Source of the DNA: Hymenobacter latericoloratus
GTDB taxonomy: Bacteria > Bacteroidota > Bacteroidia > Cytophagales > Hymenobacteraceae
Direction: 5' to 3'
DNA length: 64,000 nt
Assembly: GCF_014199535.1 (NCBI RefSeq)
Contig: NZ_JACHNV010000003.1
Location: 373,289-437,288, forward strand
Below are positions 52,310 through 60,073 of the stretch, in pieces. The notes beneath the pieces are model-generated. The model made no database searches. It worked only from the letters and a program-made list of their open reading frames with translations, and was not told where the DNA came from. Position 1 is the first letter of the stretch, and the number at the start of each line of letters is the position of its first letter. The position numbers were made by a program, and so were the translations under genes.

Positions 52310-52507
52310 GCTAGCAGCTAGCTCCCCTCCTTGGAAAGGAGGGGCTGGGGGTGGTTGACCGGAGCGGCAGGATAGGTTTAGCTTCTAGTTCGCCTCACCC
52401 CTATCCCCTCTCCGGAAAGGGAGAGGGGGACTAATTATAGTTTCGTTCTGGCGTCAGTCAACCACCCCCAACCCCTCCTCATCTGAGGAGGGGAGCTAGT
52501 TGCTAGC
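52310..52507. repeat. Large inverted repeat GCTAGCAGCTAGCTCCCCTCC...
   Basis: Arms 52310-52359 and 52457-52507 are nearly complementary, including GGGGGTGGTTGAC/GTCAACCACCCCC, with small gaps. A second hairpin of the CCCCTCTCC type lies inside (about 52403-52430). It fills the gap between the fusion gene and the GalU-like gene. Confidence 0.8.
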
Positions 52508-52515
52508 TTTAGCTT

Positions 52516-53472
52516 TTAGCTCAGCTGTGCTTTGCGGCTGTTGGCTTCGGCTAGGAGCTCTACCAGGGTGGTGAGGGTTTCGTCGTGGGCTTCGCCGGCC
52601 AGGCCCAGGGCAATCTGGGCGCGGAGCAGGCCCTGCTTGCGGCTGAGGTCGTAGCGGCTGCCGCGTACTTCCAGGGCCAGGTATTTCTCGGTGGTAGCCA
52701 GCTCCTGCAAGGCCGGGGTGAGCAGCACGTTGGGCCCGCCCGCTTCCAGCTGGGACTGCAGAATGCTGAATACGGCGGGCGTAAGGACGTGCATGCCGAA
52801 AAAGCAGAGGTAGTAGCCGGCCCGGAGCCCCGGCGTCTGCAGCTCCAGCTCGGCGAGGCTCAACGAGGGCTTCTCGATGATTTTATCAATCTGGTACACC
52901 CCAACCTGCCCGGCCAGGTGCTTGCCCGTGATGGTGCCGTAGCGGCTTACCTGGTGCTCAATAGTCGGGTTCACGGCTGATACCGAGCAGCCTTCCTGCG
53001 CGGCCAGGGCCAGCAGCTGGGCGGCGCAGCGCTGCCGGGGCACGTCGGAAACGTAGAGGTAGTCGCCGAGCAGGAGCAGGAAGGGCTCCTGGCTCACAAA
53101 CTCGCGGGCGCAGTACACGGCGTGGCCGTAGCCTCGGGCCTCGGGCTGCTCGGCAAACTGCAGACGGCTGAGCAGGTGGTCGATTTTCTCGGCTTCCTCG
53201 CGGGCCCAGTCGATGCCCTGATAGGACCGGAGCAGGTTGTCGCGCAGGGAGCCGAAGGCTTCAAGGTAGCGTGGCCCGTCGCCGGGGGCGCACACCACGC
53301 ACAGCTCCTCGATGCCGCTGCTCAGGGCTTCTTCGGCAATAATCTGGATAACGGGCTTGTGCAGGCCATCCACGTCCACCACCGGCAGCATGGCTTTCTG
53401 AATGGTATCGGCTACAGGGTAGAGCCGCTCGCCGCGGGCCGCTGCGGTAATTACCGCCTTCTTTATTTTCAT
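52516..53472 (-). CDS. GalU-like nucleotidyltransferase (UTP-glucose-1-phosphate uridylyltransferase family)
   Basis: The ATG at 53472 (MKIKKAVITAAARGERLYPV) gives 318 residues; an ATG one codon earlier is equally possible. The nucleotide-binding loop is AARGERLYPVADTIQKAMLPVVD, in place of the usual GLGTRxLPATKAxPKEMLP, and YGHAVYCA, LLLGDYLYVSD, and IDKIIEKPS complete the family pattern. It should transfer a nucleotide to a sugar-1-phosphate. The Gly-rich loop is unusually divergent (ARGERL), so the substrate may not be glucose-1-phosphate. It precedes the GHMP kinase-pyrophosphorylase fusion on the same strand, suggesting a shared sugar pathway. Confidence 0.8.
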   Translation of the reverse strand: MKIKKAVITAAARGERLYPVADTIQKAMLPVVDVDGLHKPVIQIIAEEALSSGIEELCVVCAPGDGPRYLEAFGSLRDNLLRSYQGIDWAREEAEKIDHLLSRLQFAEQPEARGYGHAVYCAREFVSQEPFLLLLGDYLYVSDVPRQRCAAQLLALAAQEGCSVSAVNPTIEHQVSRYGTITGKHLAGQVGVYQIDKIIEKPSLSLAELELQTPGLRAGYYLCFFGMHVLTPAVFSILQSQLEAGGPNVLLTPALQELATTEKYLALEVRGSRYDLSRKQGLLRAQIALGLAGEAHDETLTTLVELLAEANSRKAQLS

Positions 53473-54105
53473 CATAAACGCCAAAAGCAAGCAGGAGGCG
53501 CCCCGCATAGGGTAGCGCCAGAAGTAAAGCAATACGGATGAATACGCATCGGGAAACGATGCGAAAAGCAGCCGCAAAGAAACGCCGAAAAAAGGGTGGG
53601 TGCTGCTACCTGTCGCTCTACAATTCTGCTTGCTACAAGCTATAGGACAGTGGTTTATAAGGTTAGGCTAGTGCCGGTAGGAGAGAAATTCTACCGAAAT
53701 CGTTACCGGTAGTTTAGGCAGTTTCAACCTGCTTTGGGATAAGCTTCCATGCCCACCAGTGCCCTTGCAAAGGTTAATCAAGGCCTGAGAATACTGGGGC
53801 AGAGAAGTTGACCAGTACGTAAAACCCGTCACGCAGAACTGGAAGCGCAGTATCTCGCTCAGCTAATATTGTCACAGTAATTGTCATGCTGAGCTTGTCG
53901 AAGCATCTCTACCGCTTCGTTGTTAGCGTGGGCGCCTCACCCCCCGGCCCCCTCTCCGGGGGAGAGGGGGAGCCGAATGACTATAGGTTAGCCAGCGGGC
54001 GAGATGCTTCGACTCCACGGACGCCAGATCAAGCATGACCCGGACCTCTAATCACGAGCCTCTAATGTCGCTTGGGTTGAGTAAGGTAGCCCTCAATCAA
54101 GCAAG
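53473..54105. other. 633-base gap without a gene
   Basis: No frame on either strand has a convincing product. It contains a large inverted repeat (53883-54038) and must hold the promoter for the GalU-like gene near its left end. Nothing else is recognised. Confidence 0.5.
53883..54038. repeat. Composite inverted repeat (GTCATGCTGAGCTTGTCGAAGCATCTC type)
   Basis: The left arm 53883-53909 is faced by GAGATGCTTCGA at 54001 and AGCATGAC at 54031, with an insertion in the right arm. A CCCCCTCTCCGGGGGAGAGGGGG hairpin (about 53950-53972) lies inside, the same module as inside the 52310 repeat. Confidence 0.75.
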
Positions 54106-55224
54106 CTACAATGGCGCAGCTTTCAATTCCTGACCCTGAATGGCGGCGGCCATTAGCTGCGAAAACTGGGCCGGAGTGCAGGCGAAACTCGGGATGCCCA
54201 GGGCCGCGAACTGCTCCGCCACGCGCCGGTCAAAGGAAGGAGCGCCATCGTCGGCGAGGGCGAGCAGGGCCACTACGGTTACGCCGGCTGCTTTCAGGGC
54301 AGCGGCCCGCTTTATCATTTCCCGCTCATTACCGCCCTCGTATAAGTCGCTGATGAGCACCAGAATGGTATCGGTGGGGCGGGTGATAAGCTGCTGGCAG
54401 TAAGTGAGGGCCAGGTTGATGTCGGTGCCGCCCCCGAGCTGCACCCCGAACAGCAAATCCACCGGGTCCTGCAGGTCTTCCGAGAGGTTGACCACGGCCG
54501 TATCGAAGACCACCATGTGGGTTTTCACGGCCTTGATGGACGCCAGCACTGCCCCGAACACCCCGGCGTACACCACCGAGGAGGCCATAGAGCCGCTCTG
54601 GTCCACGCAGAGCACAATTTCCTTAAGCGCCTGCCCGCGCCGCCCGTAGCCGATGAGTTTTTCCGGCACCACCGTTTTATACTCAGGCTGGTAGTGCTTG
54701 AGGTTGGCCCGGATGGTAGCGCCCCAGTTGATTTCGTGGTAGCGGGGGCGCGGGTTGCGCACGGCCCGGCTCAGGGCGCCCCGCACGGCCTGCCGTAGCG
54801 GGTTGGCCAGCTTTTGCTCCAGCTCGCGCACTACCTTCAGCACCACCTCACGGGCCGTGTGCTTCACCTTCTGGGGCATCACCCGGCTCAAGGACATGAG
54901 CGTGCCCACCAGATGCACGTCGGCCTGCACGGTGCGCAGCACTTCGGGCTCCAATAGCAGTTGGTGCAGGCCGAGCCGGTCCATGGCGTCCTGCTGCATC
55001 ACGGCCACCACCGAGGAGGGGAAGTACGTGCGAATGTCGCCGAGCCAGCGGCTGACCTTGGGGGCCGAGCCGCCCAGGCCGGCTTTTCGCTCGCCGTTAT
55101 GGTCGTAGAGCTGAGTCAGCACTTCATCCATGCGGCCGTAATCCGGCGACAGGGCAATTTCATTGGCGGCGTCGGCGGAGGAGCCAAGCACCAGTTTCCA
55201 GCGGGTAGCAGAGGTTGAAGACAC
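54106..55224 (-). CDS. VWA-domain (CoxE-like) protein
   Basis: The 372-residue protein starts at a GTG. The C-terminal half is a von Willebrand A domain with the metal-ion site DQSGSMASS, later Thr in GGGTDINLAL and Asp in LISDLYEGG. The N-terminal half is helical, with PRYHEINWGATIRANLKHY just before the VWA part. Such CoxE-type proteins usually work with an AAA+ MoxR ATPase and SWIM-domain or DUF5682 proteins; none is adjacent here. Cytoplasmic; role unknown. Confidence 0.8.
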   Translation of the reverse strand: MSSTSATRWKLVLGSSADAANEIALSPDYGRMDEVLTQLYDHNGERKAGLGGSAPKVSRWLGDIRTYFPSSVVAVMQQDAMDRLGLHQLLLEPEVLRTVQADVHLVGTLMSLSRVMPQKVKHTAREVVLKVVRELEQKLANPLRQAVRGALSRAVRNPRPRYHEINWGATIRANLKHYQPEYKTVVPEKLIGYGRRGQALKEIVLCVDQSGSMASSVVYAGVFGAVLASIKAVKTHMVVFDTAVVNLSEDLQDPVDLLFGVQLGGGTDINLALTYCQQLITRPTDTILVLISDLYEGGNEREMIKRAAALKAAGVTVVALLALADDGAPSFDRRVAEQFAALGIPSFACTPAQFSQLMAAAIQGQELKAAPL

Positions 55225-55259
55225 AGCAGGGGGTAGGGAATGGGGAGCTGAAAACTACG

Positions 55260-55811
55260 TTAATCACAATCAATATGGAGCCGGTGCTGCCCGCAGTGGC
55301 GGCACTGGAACAAGTACCCGGTCAGGCCGCCATCAGCCGACAGGCTTTGGAGCAAAAAGTCCTCGTTGGGCCAATCCTGCAAATCAGGGCGTAGTTCCGG
55401 GAGCAGCGGCCGAATATCCTCGCCGCCCACGTAACCCAGAAACACGCACATGTCCTGGCAATGCGTCAGCCAAACGCCCTGTTGCCAGGAGTTGTAGCCG
55501 GGTGAGCGGGATACTACTTCTTCCAGGGAGGCCGCGTTGATAGGAGCCGATGCTTCGGCCGGATCAGGCGAATTGCCTTCCACAGATGCCCAGTCCTGAA
55601 ATTCCGCGTCCCACTTCGCGGCCGCACTGCCGTCGGCAATGCACCACGGACACAGGTCCTCCACGTCGGCCTCGCAATAAATTGGCCCGGTATAGTTGTA
55701 CGGGCGCGGCTGCTGGCAGCACTCGCAGGTAATATCCTTCTGCTCGAAGAGCCCCAGGGTGTAGGCATTGGGGTTGAACGTAAACTGCGGTAGGGCGCTG
55801 CTGGCGGACAT
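55260..55811 (-). CDS. CbrC family protein (UPF0167)
   Basis: The ATG at 55811 gives 183 residues. Family features are PQFTFNPNAYTLG at the start, the Cys pair TCECCQQPRPYNYTGPIY, LCPWCIADGSAAAKWDAEF and a final QCRHCGQHRLHID, giving metal-binding Cys pairs CxC.C, CxxC and CxxC. CbrC in E. coli is linked to colicin E2 tolerance through the CreBC system; the mechanism is not known. It sits 35 bases upstream of the VWA gene on the same strand. Confidence 0.88.
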   Translation of the reverse strand: MSASSALPQFTFNPNAYTLGLFEQKDITCECCQQPRPYNYTGPIYCEADVEDLCPWCIADGSAAAKWDAEFQDWASVEGNSPDPAEASAPINAASLEEVVSRSPGYNSWQQGVWLTHCQDMCVFLGYVGGEDIRPLLPELRPDLQDWPNEDFLLQSLSADGGLTGYLFQCRHCGQHRLHIDCD

Positions 55812-55882
55812 ATTAAGTAGGGGTTGCACCGCAAAATAGGCCTTAGCGTGTGGACAGTAAAGTTGTCACGCCAAATAAGCCT

Positions 55883-55975
55883 GTCATTCCGAGCTTGTCG
55901 AGGAATCTCGCCTGCTGACGAAGGAGTACCACTACAACATCAGCACGCGAGATTCCTCGACAAGCTCGGAATGAC
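55883..55975. repeat. Perfect 29-bp inverted repeat (GTCATTCCGAGCTTGTCGAGGAATCTCGC type)
   Basis: Arms 55883-55911 and 55947-55975 are exact complements around a 35-base spacer. It lies in the 328-base divergent gap between the CbrC-like gene and the metalloprotease gene, in which nothing else is recognised. Confidence 0.85.
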
Positions 55976-56139
55976 GTTTGGAGGAAGCAAAGATGGCGCA
56001 ACGGAGCACGGCGCGGGCGGCTCCGGGTATGAGGCTGCTGAGCAGGAAAATACGCGTTCTGCCCAACGCGTGCGGTAGTCCGTGCTGAATACTGCGCATC
56101 CCTCGTTACCTTCCGCCGTCTTCACTACCTCTCCGCTGC

Positions 56140-58578
56140 ATGAAAAAACTGTACTCGCTTCTGGTTGGCTCCCTGCTCATTAGCTCCCACTTAGTTTCGG
56201 CCCAAACCCTAGCCGAGAAAACCAAAGGCATGCAAAAGTCGCCGGGCTTTTTTCCGTTTTACTGGGATGAGAAAACGGGCCGGGTGCTGCTGGAAATCGA
56301 CAAGCTCGACCAGGAAATCCTATACGTTAGCACCCTACCCAACGGGGTAGGCTCCAACGACCTGGGCCTGGACCGCGGCCAGATCGGGCAGACGCGCATC
56401 GTGAAGTTTGTCAAGAGTGGGCCCAAGGTGCTGCTGTTGCAGCCCAACTACGATTTCCGGGCCGTGAGTCCGAACGCCGAGGAGCGGCAGTCGGTGGAGA
56501 ATTCCTTTGCCCAATCGGTACTGTGGGGCTTCAAGGCCGAAGCCCAGGAGGGAGGCCGGGTGCTGATTGACCTGACGCCCTTTCTGCTGCGCGACTCCCA
56601 TCAGCTCGCCGACAAGCTAGAGGACCTGAAGCAGGGCACTTATAAGGCCGAGGAAAGCCGCTCGGCGGTATTTCTGCCCAACACCAAATCGTTTCCGCAG
56701 AACACCGAGTTTGAAGCCGTGGTGACGCTCACGGGCAAGGGCAAAGGCCGCGAAATCAACTCCGTGACGCCCGACCCCAGCGCCGTGACGGTGCATCTGC
56801 ACCACTCTTTTATTCAGTTGCCCGACGATAAGTACAAGCCCCGGGCCTTTGATCCGCGGGCCGGCTACTTCGCCAACGAGTACATGGACTACGCCGCGCC
56901 CATCGACCAGCCCATTCAGAAGCGGCAGATTGTGCGGCACCGCCTCCAGAAGAAAGACCCCACCGCAGCGGTGAGTGAGCCGGTGGAGCCCATCGTGTAC
57001 TACCTCGACCGCGGCACGCCTGAGCCCGTGCGCTCGGCCCTGCTGGAAGGGGCCGCGTGGTGGAACCAGGCGTTTGAGGCGGCCGGCTACCGCAACGCCT
57101 TCCAGGTGAAGATGCTGCCCGAGGGCGTGGACCCCATGGACATCCGCTACAACCTGATTCAGTGGATTCACCGCTCCTCCCGCGGCTGGTCGTACGGTTC
57201 CTCCATCGTAGACCCGCGCACCGGCGAAATACTTAAGGGGCAGGTGTCGCTGGGCTCGTTACGGGAGCGGCAGGACTACCTGATTGCCGAGGGGCTACTG
57301 CAGCCCTACGAGGACGGCAAGCCCGCCAGCCCCGAAATGCTGCGCGTGAGCATGGCCCGCCTGCGCCAGCTGGCCGCCCACGAGGTAGGCCACACCCTGG
57401 GCCTCTACCATAACTACGCCGCCAGCACCCGGGACCGGTCGTCGGTGATGGACTACCCCGTGCCCCGCCTCACACTCCGCCCCGATGGCACCGTGGACCT
57501 GAGCGAGGCCTACACCACCGAAATCGGCACTTGGGATAAGCGCGCCATTCTCTACGGCTACCAGGATTTTGGCCCCCAGGCCGATGAAGCCGCCGCGCTC
57601 AAGAACATCATCACCCAGACCCTCCAGGACGGCTACGTGTTCATCGCCGATGCTGACGCGCGGGCCCAGGGCGGGGCGCACCCGCTGGCTCACCTCTGGG
57701 ACAACGGCACCAGCGCCGCCGACGAGCTACACCACGTTATGGATGTGCGCCGGGCCGTGCTGGACCGCTTTTCCGAAAAAGCCATTGCCCCCGGCCAGCC
57801 CATGGCTACCCTGGAAGAAGTGCTGGTGCCCATGTACCTGCTGCAGCGCTACCAGGTAGAAGCCACCTCCAAGGTGCTCGGCGGCCTCTACTACACCTAC
57901 GCCGTGAAAGGCGACGGCCAGACCGTAACGCGCCTGGTAGAACCTGCCGAGCAGTGGAAAGCCTTCGATGCGCTGCTGCGCACGATTTCGCCCCGCGAGC
58001 TGGCTTTGTCGGAGGAGCTACTGACTAAGATTCCGCCCCGCCCCGTAAACTACCCGCGCACCCGCGAAACCTTCAGCGCCCGCACCGGCCTGACCTTTGA
58101 CCCCACCGGCGCGGCTGAGTCGGCGGCGGCTACTACCCTGGAGTTTCTGCTGAACCCCCAGCGCGCCGCTCGCCTGGAGGAGTACCACGCCCGCCACCAG
58201 GAGCAGCCCGGCCTGGCCGCCGTGCTCGACCGGTTGGTAAAGCAAACCTGGCAGGCCAAGCCCGAAGCCGGCTACCCCGGCGAGCTGCAGCGCCTGGTAA
58301 ATACGCTCACCCTGAACCGCCTGCTGACCCTGGCGGCTACCCCGCAAGCGCCCGCCGGCGTAAAAGCCGTAACCGCCATGAAAGTGGACGAGCTGAAAAC
58401 CTGGCTGCAAAAAGAAGCAAAGTCGGGCAAGGACCAGAGCCGCAAAGCCACCATGTTCGCCGCCCTGCGCACCATTCAGCAGTTCGAGGAAACCCCCGAG
58501 AAGTTCCAGCCCGCCCCCGCCTTGCCCATGCCCGATGGCGCCCCCATTGGCAGCGAGGACGCCTGCGCGGGGTTTTAA
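56140..58578 (+). CDS. Secreted zinc-dependent metalloprotease (DUF5117/DUF4953 type)
   Basis: The 812-residue protein has a signal peptide (MKKLYSLLVGSLLISSHLVSA). After it comes a DUF5118/5117-like N-terminal region (KSPGFFPFYWDEKTGRVLLEID, SNDLGLDRGQIG). The zinc motif HEVGHTLGLYH is at residues 414-424 (two His, Glu base, third His), followed by the Met-turn SVMDYPVPR, as in metzincins. Length fits the Bacteroidota zinc-dependent metalloproteases of this group. It probably acts in the periplasm or at the cell surface. Substrate unknown. A pair of hairpin repeats follows. Confidence 0.88.
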   Translation: MKKLYSLLVGSLLISSHLVSAQTLAEKTKGMQKSPGFFPFYWDEKTGRVLLEIDKLDQEILYVSTLPNGVGSNDLGLDRGQIGQTRIVKFVKSGPKVLLLQPNYDFRAVSPNAEERQSVENSFAQSVLWGFKAEAQEGGRVLIDLTPFLLRDSHQLADKLEDLKQGTYKAEESRSAVFLPNTKSFPQNTEFEAVVTLTGKGKGREINSVTPDPSAVTVHLHHSFIQLPDDKYKPRAFDPRAGYFANEYMDYAAPIDQPIQKRQIVRHRLQKKDPTAAVSEPVEPIVYYLDRGTPEPVRSALLEGAAWWNQAFEAAGYRNAFQVKMLPEGVDPMDIRYNLIQWIHRSSRGWSYGSSIVDPRTGEILKGQVSLGSLRERQDYLIAEGLLQPYEDGKPASPEMLRVSMARLRQLAAHEVGHTLGLYHNYAASTRDRSSVMDYPVPRLTLRPDGTVDLSEAYTTEIGTWDKRAILYGYQDFGPQADEAAALKNIITQTLQDGYVFIADADARAQGGAHPLAHLWDNGTSAADELHHVMDVRRAVLDRFSEKAIAPGQPMATLEEVLVPMYLLQRYQVEATSKVLGGLYYTYAVKGDGQTVTRLVEPAEQWKAFDALLRTISPRELALSEELLTKIPPRPVNYPRTRETFSARTGLTFDPTGAAESAAATTLEFLLNPQRAARLEEYHARHQEQPGLAAVLDRLVKQTWQAKPEAGYPGELQRLVNTLTLNRLLTLAATPQAPAGVKAVTAMKVDELKTWLQKEAKSGKDQSRKATMFAALRTIQQFEETPEKFQPAPALPMPDGAPIGSEDACAGF

Positions 58579-58613
58579 GGAAGGGTAGGCTTACTCCGGC
58601 GACTATACAAGAA

Positions 58614-58715
58614 CGTCATGCTGAGCGCAGCCGAAGCATCTCTACCGCTTCGTTGCAGAGACCTAGGCCAGTAATTAGCCAGAGGTAGAGATGCTTCGAC
58701 AAGCTCAGCATGACG
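58614..58715. repeat. Inverted repeat (CGTCATGCTGAGC...GAAGCATCTCTACC type)
   Basis: Arms 58614-58646 and 58684-58715 pair over about 32 bases with one short mismatch region (CGCAGCCGA against TCGACAAGC). The sequence is the best-preserved version of the element also seen at 53883 and 33166. Confidence 0.8.
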
Positions 58716-58729
58716 CTCTTTATGTGACT

Positions 58730-58790
58730 ATAAAATTCAAGTTGCGGATTAGAGCTAGCAACTAGCTCTAATTCGCAACTTGAATTTTAT
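58730..58790. terminator. Hairpin between metalloprotease and Imm51-like genes
   Basis: ATAAAATTCAAGTTGCGGATTAGAGCTA at 58730-58757 faces its complement at 58763-58790 with one mismatch and a 5-base loop. It lies between convergent genes, so it may terminate both. Confidence 0.6.
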
Positions 58791-58804
58791 TGTACTGACC
58801 CGCT

Positions 58805-59167
58805 CTACTCAAAAAAGTCGCCCGGGTCGGCTTGGCTGAGATACTTGTTAAGGCTGCCGAGGCCGGCGAAGATGGGGTGCACGAGGCGCAGAAACTGCTC
58901 GGTGCTGCTGCGACTGTCGGTGTAGGCGCGGAAGATGTCGCCTTCGCCGGCTAGCTCCAGGTGGTCCAGTAGCTCGGGAGCGTGTTCCTCTACAATGGTT
59001 TCGATATGCTCGGCCCAGGAGGCGCCGCTGCCGCTGAAACCGTGCTTTTCAAACACGGCGTAGTAGTCGTCCATCTCTGATAAGTCGACGACAATGCGGT
59101 ATTGACGCTCCGGGGTGGCATGCTCCTGCAGGTCGTAAATGAGGAAGGGATAGTAGGGGTTGGCCAT
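58805..59167 (-). CDS. Imm51-like immunity-type protein
   Basis: The ATG at 59167 (MANPYYPFLIYDLQEHA) gives 120 residues. The pattern MDDYYAVFEKHGFSGSGASWAEHIETIVEEHAPELL, acidic and with an FxxxGxxGxGxxW core, recalls Imm51 of polymorphic toxin systems; the length also fits. No toxin gene is close: neighbours are a deformylase-like gene and the metalloprotease. It could be an orphan immunity gene or a cytoplasmic relative with another role. Recognition is from pattern memory only. Confidence 0.5.
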   Translation of the reverse strand: MANPYYPFLIYDLQEHATPERQYRIVVDLSEMDDYYAVFEKHGFSGSGASWAEHIETIVEEHAPELLDHLELAGEGDIFRAYTDSRSSTEQFLRLVHPIFAGLGSLNKYLSQADPGDFFE

Positions 59168-59219
59168 GAGGCGCAAGGTAGGGGTAGCGGCCCAAAGCAG
59201 CGGCGCCTGCCTAAAGAAA

Positions 59220-59321
59220 CTGTCATCCTGAGCTTGCGAAGGATCGTATCACGCCTGAACGAGCCGTTGTTGCGTCTGGCGTGCTGGCGTGATACGATCC
59301 TTCGCAAGCTCAGGATGACAG
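59220..59321. repeat. Perfect 36-bp inverted repeat (CTGTCATCCTGAGCTTGCGAAGGATCG type)
   Basis: Arms 59220-59255 and 59286-59321 are exact complements around a 30-base spacer. The right arm ends 15 bases before the stop codon of the deformylase-like gene, with which it is not in conflict. Confidence 0.88.
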
Positions 59322-59335
59322 ATGGTTTCGCTACT

Positions 59336-59893
59336 TCACTCATTCACCATCTTACCACCACGCCCGTACGGGCTGTGGGCCTTGTGCTGGCGCTCAAATT
59401 CCTCGCGGGAGCAGAGCGACTTCACGTCCACCATGCGGTCCAGGGACAGGATGCCGTCGAGGTGGTCGATTTCGTGCTGGAGCAGCTCGGCCAGGTCGTC
59501 CTCGGGGCCGGCGTGGGTTTCGTGCCAGTGGCCCACTAGGTCCTGGTAGCGCACGGTTATCCACTCGTAGCGCTCTACCTGCATGAAAATGGAGAGGAAG
59601 GAGAGGCAGGCATCCCAAACCACCATTTTCTGGGGGCTGTGGCCGATGATGCTGGGGTTGATAAGCGGCCACACCGGCCGGCCCGGCAGGCGCAACAGAA
59701 TCACGCGCTGCAGCTCGCCAATCTGGGGCGCGGCAATGGCCCGGCCGTAGCCCGTGGTTTCGCGCCAGTGGGCCACCGTATCCGTCAGGTCCGTGACCAG
59801 GTTGGCTATGTCGGCCGAGGTAGGGTCGGCTACGGGTTTGGCCACCGCCCGCAGGGTAGGGTGGCCAAGCTGCAGAATGTCGCGGATAGGCAT
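59336..59893 (-). CDS. Peptide deformylase-like protein
   Basis: The 185-residue protein has the three deformylase motifs in changed form: GRAIAAPQIG (50-59) for GxGLAAPQxG, WDACLSF (93-99, Cys96 as metal ligand) for EGCLS, and QHEIDHLDG (139-147, His140, Glu141, His144). Metal ligands and the catalytic Glu are intact, so it may be active, but the Glu-Gly before Cys is Asp-Ala. This is typical of side branches of the family (def-like), not of the main housekeeping enzyme. It removes N-formyl groups if active. Confidence 0.8.
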   Translation of the reverse strand: MPIRDILQLGHPTLRAVAKPVADPTSADIANLVTDLTDTVAHWRETTGYGRAIAAPQIGELQRVILLRLPGRPVWPLINPSIIGHSPQKMVVWDACLSFLSIFMQVERYEWITVRYQDLVGHWHETHAGPEDDLAELLQHEIDHLDGILSLDRMVDVKSLCSREEFERQHKAHSPYGRGGKMVNE

Positions 59894-59916
59894 GGGGAAT
59901 GTGGTTGTGAGGCTAG

Positions 59917-60060
59917 AGCTAGTTCCCCTCCTTGGATAAGGAGGGGCTAGGGGTGGTTGAAAAACTAGAGCTAAAAAACGAAAGCCAGATTAGATACTAG
60001 TTAATATTCAGGTACATCAACCACCCCTAGCCCCTCCTTATCCAAGGAGGGGAACTAGCT
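59917..60060. repeat. Perfect 44-bp inverted repeat (AGCTAGTTCCCCTCCTTGG type)
   Basis: Arms 59917-59960 and 60017-60060 are exact complements around a 56-base AT-rich spacer. Each arm itself contains a small CCCCTCCTT...AAGGAGGGG palindrome, as in the 52310 and 48860 repeats. Confidence 0.9.
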
Positions 60061-60073
60061 TATAGCTCTAATT

